64,000 nt of DNA from Lachnospiraceae bacterium (GTDB lineage: Bacteria; Bacillota; Clostridia; Lachnospirales; Lachnospiraceae). Made by a program: the position numbers and the translations under genes. Every line of letters begins with the position of its first letter. Within the stretch, counting starts at the first letter, position 1. This document shows positions 27,638 to 35,223 of this stretch, piece after piece. Location: NCBI GenBank assembly GCA_017527205.1, contig JAFXQK010000023.1:20449-84448 (forward strand), read 5' to 3'. The notes beneath the pieces are model-generated. The model saw nothing but the letters and a program-made list of their open reading frames with translations. It was not told where the DNA came from and did no database searches.

Positions 27638-28615
27638 TTATTGCTGCTCTGCATGTCTGTTGTCCAATTCATTACTGCCAGTCTCTTCCCTTGAGTCTTC
27701 TTTCTCCGCATCCGCCTCACACGCATATGCCATCTCTGTGGATTGCTTTTCCTCGGGATTGACGTGAATCATCACATGCTTCACGTTGGGGAAGTTGTTC
27801 TCCACGGCATCATGTACGTTCTCTGCAATTTCATGGGCATCGACCAATGAGATGTCCCTTTGTACCGCGATTTCAAGATCAACATATAGTTTATTTCCGA
27901 ATTGTCTGGTGCGAAGAAGATCAATATGCTTTACGCCCGGCTGTCCTTCGACAAAGTCTTTGATGTTTTGCTCCAACGCATTGTCGCAGGAGGTATCCAG
28001 CATTTTGTTCAGGGCGTCCCTGGAAATGTCATAAGCTACCTTTAGGATGAAAATGCAGATAATCACGCTGGCAATCGGATCCATAAAGGGGAACCCCAGC
28101 TTTGCCATGCCAATGCCGATAAAGGATCCGACGGAGGAAATTGCATCTGAGCGATGATGCCACGCATCTGCCTTAAATGCCGCGGAATCCAGCTTCTTCG
28201 CATAGATATATGTATACCAGAACATGCCCTCCTTGACAACAATGGAGACGACTGCAGCAATCAGCGGCAAGGCTGTAGGTATTTCGATGGTTTGCTGTTC
28301 AAAAAGGAGCTTATGAACGCCCGCATAGCCGATACCAATGCCCGTTCCAGCCAAAATCAGACCCAAAATCAGGGAAGCAACACATTCCAAACGTTCATGC
28401 CCATAGGGATGCTCTGCATCCTCCTTCTGTTGTGACAATCTAACGCCAACATAGGCGATCAGCGTCGCAAACACGTCCGACAGGGAATGGACTGCGTCAG
28501 AAATCATGGCTCCAGATTTTCCGAGAATGCCAGAAAACAGTTTAAAGGCAGCCAAGAGCACGTTGCCCAAGATACCAATTCGAGACAATCTCTTTAGAAT
28601 TTTTTTCTCCTCCAT
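27638..28615 (-). CDS. Cation diffusion facilitator (CDF) metal exporter
   Basis: A 325-aa transporter with six membrane helices and a C-terminal cytoplasmic metal-binding domain. Metal-site residues are visible in helix 2 (SDAVHSLSDV) and helix 5 (AWHHRSDAISS), matching the H/D-x3-D pairs of CDF proteins that exchange Zn, Co, Ni or Fe for protons. The tail after residue 295 is acidic and low in complexity. The ATG at 28615 is chosen because GGAGG lies eight bases upstream. It is the first gene after a NiCo riboswitch, so Ni(II) or Co(II) export is the likely role. The SPL-family gene follows after 15 bases. Confidence 0.93.
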   Translation of the reverse strand: MEEKKILKRLSRIGILGNVLLAAFKLFSGILGKSGAMISDAVHSLSDVFATLIAYVGVRLSQQKEDAEHPYGHERLECVASLILGLILAGTGIGIGYAGVHKLLFEQQTIEIPTALPLIAAVVSIVVKEGMFWYTYIYAKKLDSAAFKADAWHHRSDAISSVGSFIGIGMAKLGFPFMDPIASVIICIFILKVAYDISRDALNKMLDTSCDNALEQNIKDFVEGQPGVKHIDLLRTRQFGNKLYVDLEIAVQRDISLVDAHEIAENVHDAVENNFPNVKHVMIHVNPEEKQSTEMAYACEADAEKEDSREETGSNELDNRHAEQQ

Positions 28616-28861
28616 GGCAAGATCCTCCATTCACACAGATACTCATTTCACTGTCTCGGGATTGAAAAAGGTATATCCCGGAACAAAACGTAGTCCCGCA
28701 GATATACCTTATGCTTTCATCTGCTGTCGTATTCACGACCCGGCCACATACGCCCAAAAGAAGCGCATTGCCTGCTCTGTTTGTACTGTAGATGCACTTT
28801 ATGTGTAGATTGCAGTGCAAAGAGTTTTTAATATTTTAACATACGGCATATGCTTTGTCAA
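28616..28861 (-). promoter_or_regulatory. Promoter and leader of the NiCo operon
   Basis: On the minus strand TTGACA (28856-28861) and TAAAAT (28833-28838) are 17 bases apart. Transcription would begin near 28826 and give a 210-nt leader. Its first part folds into a TGCACT/AGTGCA hairpin, followed by the NiCo aptamer and terminator. The remaining bases up to 29023 hold only the weak upstream region of the plus-strand diguanylate-cyclase-like gene. Confidence 0.8.
28668..28790 (-). ncRNA. NiCo riboswitch (czcD motif) with transcription attenuator
   Basis: The minus-strand RNA carries the conserved elements of the NiCo aptamer in order: GAGCAGGCAAUG, a hairpin, GGCCGGG, a hairpin (GUCGU/ACGAC), CAGCAGAUG and AUCUGCGGGAC. 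The CAGAU/AUCUG helix (28719-28724 with 28698-28703) shares bases with the 5' arm of a 10-bp terminator (28701-28710 with 28668-28677, then a U-tract). Metal binding should therefore block the terminator and turn the operon on. I recognise the class from its consensus and from the CDF gene that follows; the exact metal preference is not readable. Confidence 0.88.
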
Positions 28862-29023
28862 TTTGCCAGCAATTTGTGGCACGGGGACTGCAGGCTGCCA
28901 AATTGAAACAATTTTGTTATAAATATTCCCTGACGCAAGTCTGTAATTGACTTTTCAAATTCCATACTATAAACTATGTAAGTTAGATACATAGGTGCCT
29001 GTCTTATATGAGGATTTATTACG

Positions 29024-30373
29024 ATGAGTAAAGGAAAAAAACGAATTAGCACTGCAACAAAATACCTGGTGCTCGCCTGTACTTTTTTATTGGCGATCAA
29101 TCTGGTCTTAGGTATTGTTTTGACGTCGCAGTCAAAGAAAGGCATGACTGCCTTACTCCAGAGCAAGATGCTGGATGCCGCGAACATTGCGGCCGCCTCC
29201 ATGGACGGAGATCTCATGGCATCCATCTCCTCCCAGGACGCGCAGACTGGCTCAGAGAATTTTCAGAAGGTTCTTAGCTCCCTGCGCCTGTTTCTCGATC
29301 ACATGGACATGAAATATATCTATGCCGTAAAGCACGTCAGCGGGCAGAGCTTTGTCTTCCTTGCCGACCCGGATCCCATAGATCCCGGACAGTTCGGCGA
29401 ACCCATTGTCTATACGAAGGCGCTGGAAAAAGCCAGCCAAGGGATCGCCTCCGTGGATGAAAACCCCTTTTCCGACCGTTGGGGCAAATTCTACAGTGCC
29501 TACAGCCCCGTGTACGATTCCGAGGGTAACCTCGTCTGTATCATCGGTGTGGACTATGACGCCGCGTGGTTTGAGGACATGATCGCCATGCATACGGCAA
29601 GCATCCTAATCATCTGTACGCTCTCCGTGCTGATCGGTGCTTTCATTGTTTTGTTGATTTCCAATCGGTTTCAAAGAAGGTTCCGCATCTTGTCTGATGA
29701 GCTTTCCTCTCTCTCCGATGAAGTCAATGCGCTGAACAAGGAGATGGCTCCCCCCGAAGAGTTTCACGCCAAGCCTTCCAGACAGCCTGCGGAAGCAGAA
29801 GAAGATTCCCCTTCTCACGTTGGTACCTTCGATGCTCTGGAAAACAAAATCAAACAGACAAGACAGGACATGAGGCAATACGCTTCTTACGTTCACGAGC
29901 AGGATTTCACGGATCCATTGACAGGCGTCGGCAATAAAATGGCCTATCAGGAGCTTACCAGAGACATGGATCTGAAGATTGCCGACGGCGTGGCAGATTT
30001 TTGCATCGCCATGTTTGACGTCGATGGACTCAGGCAGATCAATGACGAGTATGGTCTCAATGCAGGAGATCAGGTGATATTTGATACGGCAACTCTTTTG
30101 CTGCAGGCGTTTCGTCCCGAAACCATTTTCCGCATTGGCAGCGATGAGTTTATTGTTTTGGCGCAAGACTTCACTGCAAAGGATTTGGAGCACTCCTTAA
30201 ACGTCATCGAGACTGCGCAAAGAAAGGAAAAATCTCAGAAGGATGCGACAAAGCAGACTCCTTCCCTAGCCAAGGGCGTTGCCTTCTTTGATGCCAAACA
30301 GGATCATTCCTGTAATGACGTATTGAAACGCGCCAACAAAATGCTAAAGCAAAACAAAGCGGCCTCCAAATAA
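29024..30373 (+). CDS. Membrane sensor with degenerate GGDEF domain
   Basis: A 449-aa protein. Two transmembrane helices (about 13-35 and 190-212) enclose an extracellular dCache-like sensor domain (IAAASMDGDLM, KYIYAVKHVSG, YSPVYDSEGNLVCIIGVDYDA). After a coiled linker, the GGDEF domain begins near residue 300 (DFTDPLTGVGNKMAYQEL) with metal-site FDVDGLRQINDEYG. The active-site loop is GSDEF (about 372-376) rather than GGDEF, and the domain ends soon after, with no inhibitory RxxD site upstream. It may be a weak diguanylate cyclase or a GTP/c-di-GMP sensor. GAGG precedes the ATG at 29024. It is a single gene ended by a two-way terminator. Confidence 0.85.
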   Translation: MSKGKKRISTATKYLVLACTFLLAINLVLGIVLTSQSKKGMTALLQSKMLDAANIAAASMDGDLMASISSQDAQTGSENFQKVLSSLRLFLDHMDMKYIYAVKHVSGQSFVFLADPDPIDPGQFGEPIVYTKALEKASQGIASVDENPFSDRWGKFYSAYSPVYDSEGNLVCIIGVDYDAAWFEDMIAMHTASILIICTLSVLIGAFIVLLISNRFQRRFRILSDELSSLSDEVNALNKEMAPPEEFHAKPSRQPAEAEEDSPSHVGTFDALENKIKQTRQDMRQYASYVHEQDFTDPLTGVGNKMAYQELTRDMDLKIADGVADFCIAMFDVDGLRQINDEYGLNAGDQVIFDTATLLLQAFRPETIFRIGSDEFIVLAQDFTAKDLEHSLNVIETAQRKEKSQKDATKQTPSLAKGVAFFDAKQDHSCNDVLKRANKMLKQNKAASK

Positions 30374-30399
30374 AAAAGTCCAAAATAAAAATAGCTAAA

Positions 30400-30431
30400 A
30401 AAACGGAGTCTCCTGACGGTGACTCCGTTTT
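30400..30431. terminator. Bidirectional terminator between converging genes
   Basis: An 11-bp stem AAAACGGAGTC/GACTCCGTTTT with a 10-base loop has A-rich and T-rich flanks. It serves the GGDEF gene on the plus strand and the surface protein gene on the minus strand. Confidence 0.85.
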
Positions 30432-30451
30432 AATCGTCTGTGTTTTCTTGA

Positions 30452-31957
30452 TTACTTCTTGGGATATTCCAGAATGTTGCTCACTCTCGTATAGGTCTCT
30501 CCCGTGTAGGCCTCCAACCAGATTTCACATTTATGACCTGCCCTTAGGTAGTTGTCAAAGAATTCGGACGGATCCAGATTTTCTTCATGATCCGCGCTTC
30601 TTTGCAGCACCAAAACGCCGTCCGCATCCAAATGCCAGCAAAGGTTTTGGAAATATTCCTCTGACGTTGTGCGCGTAATGCTGCCATCTTCCTCGTAGGT
30701 CAGCTGAAAGTCCTCCGTGGCAGGCGTATTGGCAACGACCTCTAATCGATGGGAGAAATACTCTAACTGCTGATCTGCTCCTCCTGTCGGATTGCTAAGG
30801 ACCACGTCTGCGGAACAATCCTTGAAATGCAGGTATGCTTCCCTTCCGACGATGCTTCCAACCTCACCCCTGGCATCTGCAATAACGCCGCTCACGTGAA
30901 CGTTTTCCCACTCCCTTGAGATATAGATTTCGCCACCGACAATTCCCGTATAGCTACCGCCAATCACCGTTGCATCCTTGAAGGTGACGTTCTTTACTAC
31001 TACGCCCGTGGAATAACCGATAAATGCAACATGGCTTTCATTGGACGGATCCATGGTCAAGTTCGAGATGGTATGTCCCTGCCCGTCAAATACGCCATCA
31101 AAGCGGTTATTCGTCGCTCCCGTCCAACCCATGGGCACCCAACGGTATCCCGCGAGGTCAATGTCATCCTCCAGATAGACATAGAGCTCTCCCCCATATG
31201 CACCATAGTCCATAATGGCATTGTTATAATAAACTACGCTGGCAAGCTCACTTGCCGTGGATACATGGAATACGGGGGCATTTTCCATGGCCCATTTTTT
31301 ATCTGCAAGCTCCAGAATGGATCCCGTATCACATTCCCGCTCCCAGGCAGAAGGATACATGGTGGGGTCTACTTCATAAGCATAATCAGACATGTCTACG
31401 CCCCACACGGTGTACCACTGGTAACAATCCGCCATCAAATAGATTCCGGGCTCCGAAATTGCTACGGAAATGGTATTTTCCTCTTCATCTTTGCTTTCCT
31501 GACCAACCTGTACATAGGATCCGTCTGCGTCCTCATGTAGAATGATCAGATTGCGCTCCGGGATGCCGCGAAGCTCATCCTCATCATAATAAAAGGTCAG
31601 ACGAGGTGCGGCGCCCTCCTGATAGGTGATGCGAACAGGCACGCCCACAAGCCCCACAACTCCGCTGGCCATGTATTCTTTCTTATAAATGTCGGAAACC
31701 CTAGCCTCTCCCAAGTCTCCCACCGAGCTTTCATCCCGCAATTCAACACCGATCACCTCAGGGCGATTGGAATTCCGAATATCCATAAAATAACTCGGAT
31801 TCTTTTGCCTCGTCTCCTGGCCTCCCGTCGATCCTTCAATCACTTGAATCTCCCGCGCCTGACGCTCCCTCGCCTCCCGCGATTTCCTAAGATAGGTTTG
31901 CATCGGCACGACCGTAAAAGCCATAAAAAACAAAAATAGCCTTAAAAAAATAGCCAT
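30452..31957 (-). CDS. Secreted or membrane-tethered surface protein with GLUG/beta-helix-like region
   Basis: A 501-aa protein. A hydrophobic N-terminus (MAIFLRLFLFFMAFTVVP) acts as signal peptide or anchor; no signal-peptidase II cysteine is present. The N-terminal domain of about 200 residues is unknown. From about 235 to 400 there are beta-helix-like repeats containing WVPMGWTGATNNRFDGVFDG and GHTISNLTM, the pattern of GLUG and pectate-lyase-like surface proteins, with VKNVTFKDATVIGG and TGIVGGEIY following. The C-terminal 90 residues are again unlike anything I know. A related protein with the same repeat style lies at 36319-37812. GAAAGGAG precedes the ATG. The function is unknown; adhesion or polysaccharide binding is plausible. 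Confidence 0.75.
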   Translation of the reverse strand: MAIFLRLFLFFMAFTVVPMQTYLRKSREARERQAREIQVIEGSTGGQETRQKNPSYFMDIRNSNRPEVIGVELRDESSVGDLGEARVSDIYKKEYMASGVVGLVGVPVRITYQEGAAPRLTFYYDEDELRGIPERNLIILHEDADGSYVQVGQESKDEEENTISVAISEPGIYLMADCYQWYTVWGVDMSDYAYEVDPTMYPSAWERECDTGSILELADKKWAMENAPVFHVSTASELASVVYYNNAIMDYGAYGGELYVYLEDDIDLAGYRWVPMGWTGATNNRFDGVFDGQGHTISNLTMDPSNESHVAFIGYSTGVVVKNVTFKDATVIGGSYTGIVGGEIYISREWENVHVSGVIADARGEVGSIVGREAYLHFKDCSADVVLSNPTGGADQQLEYFSHRLEVVANTPATEDFQLTYEEDGSITRTTSEEYFQNLCWHLDADGVLVLQRSADHEENLDPSEFFDNYLRAGHKCEIWLEAYTGETYTRVSNILEYPKK

Positions 31958-32279
31958 ACGAATCTCCTTTCGTTCGCGTATCCGTTTCCCGGATGATATC
32001 TATTTTTCCATCACAAGGTTCATTGAAGTATGCTTCGTTTCCTGCGTGTATTATATCAACATTCCCATAAGATTTCAAGTCACAAGATATTTCAGGGCTC
32101 CTGCGAGAAGAATGACATGCCGCTTTCCCGCGCGAAAAGAAAGATTGCAAATACCCATGAATTATTGTATAATAGTCGCAGAATTTTGCTAAAATTCTGC
32201 GATCCCGAGTGATTGCGAGGGACGTGCCGAAGGGCACGCTAAAAAGTCGCAGGTTTTGATCTATTTAAGGAGTTTTAGA
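31958..32279. other. Intergenic stretch with promoter and hairpin leader of the FdtA-like gene
   Basis: On the plus strand TTGCAA (32145-32150) and TATAAT (32168-32173), 17 bases apart, form a promoter. Its RNA would open with a perfect 12-bp hairpin (32176-32187 with 32191-32202), then a CGTGCC/GGCACG hairpin near 32223-32238. Nothing gene-like is seen in 31958-32140. Confidence 0.6.
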
Positions 32280-32717
32280 ATGAATATCGACGAGCAATAT
32301 CGCGTGATAGATTTTAAGGATTTCGGTGATGAACGAGGAAAGCTTTATGTCATTGAGGGAGAAGGGATTGACATTCCCTTTGACGTCAAGCGCGTGTTTT
32401 ATATGTACGATTCAGATGACACCGTAGTGCGCGGTCAGCATGCAAACAGGGAGACGGAGTTTGTCCTGATCAACGTCAGTGGAAAAAGCAGGGTTCGGGT
32501 TGACAATGGCGTGGAATCCCGCGTGATCGACCTTGACAGGCCTGGCATTGGCCTGTATCTGCCGCCCATGCTCTGGAAGGACATGTACGAATTCTCATCT
32601 GATTCCGTTCTTTTGGTATTGGCCAGCAGACATTACGACCCCCACGAATACATTCGAGATTATCAGGAATACCTAAAGGCTTTGAATCTTCCCGTTCATG
32701 AAAAGGAGCTAACGTAA
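32280..32717 (+). CDS. FdtA/QdtA-like sugar ketoisomerase (cupin)
   Basis: A 145-aa cupin. DERGKLYVIEGEGIDIPFDV in the first third, then RVFYMYDSDD and RGQHANRETE, match the WxcM/FdtA/QdtA family that converts dTDP-4-keto-6-deoxyglucose to the 3-keto isomer on the way to 3-amino-3,6-dideoxy sugars. The active-site His is in RGQHAN; LYLPPMLWKDMYEFSSDSVLLVLAS is also typical, in pieces. The ATG at 32280 has AAGGAG seven bases upstream. It is followed after five bases by a glycosyltransferase. No partner aminotransferase (FdtB-like) is in the window, so the rest of the sugar pathway must be elsewhere or the enzyme has another substrate. Confidence 0.82.
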   Translation: MNIDEQYRVIDFKDFGDERGKLYVIEGEGIDIPFDVKRVFYMYDSDDTVVRGQHANRETEFVLINVSGKSRVRVDNGVESRVIDLDRPGIGLYLPPMLWKDMYEFSSDSVLLVLASRHYDPHEYIRDYQEYLKALNLPVHEKELT

Positions 32718-32722
32718 GCGTC

Positions 32723-33670
32723 ATGAGTAAATTATCTATTGTCATTCCCGTTTACTATAATGCAGATACCTTAATGCCCTTATATCAGGACATGAAGGAA
32801 AAGATTCTCGGTACAATTGGCGATTATGAGCTTGTCTTCGTGGATGACGGCTCGGGCGATGATTCCTGGAAGGTCATGAATGAAATCCACGCAATGGATC
32901 CCAACGTTAAGCTCCTTCATCTTTCCCGCAACTTCGGAGAGCACGCCGCTTTGCTTGCAGGTCTCAGCGTCTGTACGGGAGACTGCGCCGTGACAAAGCA
33001 GGCCGATCTTCAGGAGGACTCCACGCTGATCTTGGAGATGTATGAGAGCTGGAAAAAGGGGAATAACGTCGTACTTGCCATCCGCCGCTCCCGCGACGAA
33101 AGTAAGGTAAAGGTTTTCTTTGCAAATCTTTATTATCTGATGGTTCGGAAATTTGTCAACAAGGACATGCCCGTCGGAGGCTGCGACTGCTATCTGATTG
33201 ACCGCAAGGTCATCGAGGTTTTGAAATTGTTAGACGAAAAAAATTCCAGCCTGACCTTACAGGTCATGTGGGCTGGCTTCCGCACGGACAAGGTATATTT
33301 TGATCGGAAAAATCGCGAAATTGGAAAGTCCAGATGGACCTTTGCGAAGAAATTCAAGCTGGTGATGGATTCCATGATGAGCTTCTCCTATATGCCGATT
33401 CGCTTTATGACCTATGTTGGCGTACTCTTTGACATTTTCGCCATCATTATGTTAATCAGCGTCTTCGTGGAATACTTTACCAATCAGGTTCCCCTCGCGG
33501 GATGGTCTTCCCTGATGAGCGTCGTACTCTTTTCCGCTGGTTTGATCTTAAGCATGCTCGGCATGTTGGGAGAATATCTCTGGCGCACCCTGGACGCATC
33601 CAGAAAGCGTCCTCCCTTTATCATTGAGGACATCATCGAGTGTGCGTCCAAAGAGCCAAAAGAAAGATAA
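32723..33670 (+). CDS. GT2 polyprenol-phosphate glycosyltransferase
   Basis: A 315-aa protein of the GtrB/ArnC/DPM1 type. The GT-A domain has SIVIPVYYNADTL, FVDDGSGDDSW, HLSRNFGEHAA and the metal site KQADLQEDS in place of the commoner DADLQ. Two C-terminal membrane helices (about 228-255 and 265-290) anchor it. Such enzymes load a sugar onto polyprenol phosphate for later transfer outside the cell. The FdtA-like gene ends five bases upstream, so the two are cotranscribed and probably supply and load the same unusual deoxy sugar. It ends 11 bases from the converging acetyltransferase gene, with no clear terminator between. Confidence 0.9.
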   Translation: MSKLSIVIPVYYNADTLMPLYQDMKEKILGTIGDYELVFVDDGSGDDSWKVMNEIHAMDPNVKLLHLSRNFGEHAALLAGLSVCTGDCAVTKQADLQEDSTLILEMYESWKKGNNVVLAIRRSRDESKVKVFFANLYYLMVRKFVNKDMPVGGCDCYLIDRKVIEVLKLLDEKNSSLTLQVMWAGFRTDKVYFDRKNREIGKSRWTFAKKFKLVMDSMMSFSYMPIRFMTYVGVLFDIFAIIMLISVFVEYFTNQVPLAGWSSLMSVVLFSAGLILSMLGMLGEYLWRTLDASRKRPPFIIEDIIECASKEPKER

Positions 33671-33681
33671 ACACAAATAAA

Positions 33682-34239
33682 TTATTTTAAGTGTTTTCCC
33701 GTAACCTTTTCCCGTTCCTTCTTCGCCGCCAGATCCAGGGAGGCTCCGAAGGATACACCAATGACAACGCCCGCAATCAGACCCGTAATGACGTGGGAAA
33801 ACACGATTCCAAGAACAAGTCCCAGTGCGATTCCTATGAAAAGGTAGAGTCCCGTCCATGCCGTTTTCGGTTTGGTGATGGAGTATTTCTCCATTCGCCC
33901 TTCTCCCTCGCGGTAGACGAACCCTGCCTTTTTTAAGGCCTTCACGCACTTATCATTTTCACGATCCGTCTCAGCCGAAACCTCATAAATATTCTGAAAC
34001 CGAAAGGCCCAGTCCACCATCATAATGATGGCCTCCCTGCCGAACCTTTGATTCCGATATTCCTCATCAAGCTCTACGTGGATCGGGACCGTTCCCAACT
34101 CCTTGTCTCCCGCAAAGGAGAAGGTTCCTATTTTTTTCCCTTCCTTCGTCAAAGAAATAGTCCAATCTTTATTCCAAAGATCCGAATCATCGGAAGCCGT
34201 AATTGTAATTCTTGGTGATTTCACAACATGCTCAGCCAT
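33682..34239 (-). CDS. GNAT acetyltransferase fused to a membrane hairpin
   Basis: A 185-aa protein. Residues 10-125 fit a GNAT acetyltransferase: VPIHVELDEEYRNQRFGREAI carries the acetyl-CoA pyrophosphate loop (R-x-x-R-x-G-R), and VSAETDRENDKCVKALKKAGF is the usual late strand and helix. After residue 130 come two hydrophobic helices (LYLFIGIALGLVLGIVFSH and a glycine-rich second one) and a basic tail. A soluble GNAT domain fused to two membrane helices is unusual. The ribosome site is GGAGG before ATG at 34239. It lies downstream of the kinase gene on the same strand, with a 98-bp gap. Confidence 0.8.
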   Translation of the reverse strand: MAEHVVKSPRITITASDDSDLWNKDWTISLTKEGKKIGTFSFAGDKELGTVPIHVELDEEYRNQRFGREAIIMMVDWAFRFQNIYEVSAETDRENDKCVKALKKAGFVYREGEGRMEKYSITKPKTAWTGLYLFIGIALGLVLGIVFSHVITGLIAGVVIGVSFGASLDLAAKKEREKVTGKHLK

Positions 34240-34337
34240 TTCATTTCTCCTCCAGTTTTTGCCTATTACGTCTTACAAGCATACGATAACATAAAACGAA
34301 GTATTTGTCACGACCAGATAAGCTCTTGTGTCTGTTT

Positions 34338-35132
34338 TCATCCTCTTTCTTTATTCGCGTCATAGCCTTCCAAGGCCTTTAACAAATCCGCGCAAGTCGG
34401 AAACCTGCGCCAGGGCTGCTTCCTCGTACATTTACAAACGATTTTTTCCAGCGTCCGGGAGAGCGTTGGATTCCACTCCCTAATCTTGCGTATTTCATGT
34501 GGCGGTTTCCCTGGATCCTGCCCCGTAAGCATAAAATAAAAGGTCATTCCCAAGCCATAAACATCCGTCCTGACGTCACTCCTTGGATGCCTTCCGTATT
34601 GCTCCGGCGCCGCATATCCGGGCGTTCCCAGGGAAGGGACGGCTTTCCCGTGCCGCTCCTTTTGGCAGATGGCGCCGAAATCGATCAGCTTAATCCTGCC
34701 ATCCTTTTGCAAGACAATGTTGGAAGGCTTCATGTCGCGATAGATCACCGGCGGCTGGAATCCATGAAGATAGGTCAGAGCCTTACATAGCTGCTTCATC
34801 CATTCGACCGCCTGATCCTGCGTGACGGCACCGTTTCTGCGAAGAAAGGTCCCCAAATCGATTCCTTCCACATAGTCCATGACAATGTAGATTGCTCCCT
34901 TTTCCTCAAAAGCCTCCCAAACATGCGGCAGTGCTGGATGATACAGTTTTTCCTTTAGCCTGATCTCCGCCAGCATTCCGGCGCGTTCTGCCTTCTTGGC
35001 AGAAATCTCCTTGATGGCATGAAGCTGACCATTCTCTTTTTGCTCCGCCAAATAAACCTTTGCCGTTCCCCCCTCACCAAGCAGACCTCTGATCCGGTAA
35101 GTTCCCCCGATCAGATCCCCCAAATCCGCCAT
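34338..35132 (-). CDS. Hanks-type serine/threonine protein kinase (kinase domain only)
   Basis: A 264-aa soluble kinase. The ATP loop is GEGGTAKVYLAE, the lysine in HAIKE, catalytic loop YRDMKPSN, DFGA metal site, activation segment GTPGYAAPEQY and RTDVYGLGMTFYFMLTG. All catalytic residues are present, so it should be active. It lacks the transmembrane and PASTA segments of PrkC/StkP, and there is no PP2C phosphatase nearby. AAGGAGG precedes the ATG at 35132. The tocopherol-cyclase-like gene ends 56 bases upstream, and a membrane GNAT follows; these may be one operon with the surface protein at 36319. Confidence 0.92.
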   Translation of the reverse strand: MADLGDLIGGTYRIRGLLGEGGTAKVYLAEQKENGQLHAIKEISAKKAERAGMLAEIRLKEKLYHPALPHVWEAFEEKGAIYIVMDYVEGIDLGTFLRRNGAVTQDQAVEWMKQLCKALTYLHGFQPPVIYRDMKPSNIVLQKDGRIKLIDFGAICQKERHGKAVPSLGTPGYAAPEQYGRHPRSDVRTDVYGLGMTFYFMLTGQDPGKPPHEIRKIREWNPTLSRTLEKIVCKCTRKQPWRRFPTCADLLKALEGYDANKERG

Positions 35133-35148
35133 AGTACCTCCTTAAGCC

Positions 35149-35223
35149 ATTCTCCGTACTCACACCCGGCGTGACCAATCACCTCAAGTTATTCCCCGTA
35201 TTCACACCCGACGTGACCAATCA
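35149..35223. repeat. Two-copy direct repeat with 42-bp period at the end of a gene
   Basis: The 33-bp segments 35149-35181 and 35191-35223 differ at three positions and are 42 bases apart, exactly 14 codons. On the minus strand the first copy encodes the gene's last residues (IGHVGCEYGE then TAA), and the second reads IGHAGCEYGEW in the same frame after the stop codon. Confidence 0.85.

Noticed and set aside
28858..29226. Minus-strand frame of 122 codons opposite the start of the GGDEF gene
   Set aside because: It overlaps the NiCo promoter and is antisense to a membrane helix; it has no ribosome site.
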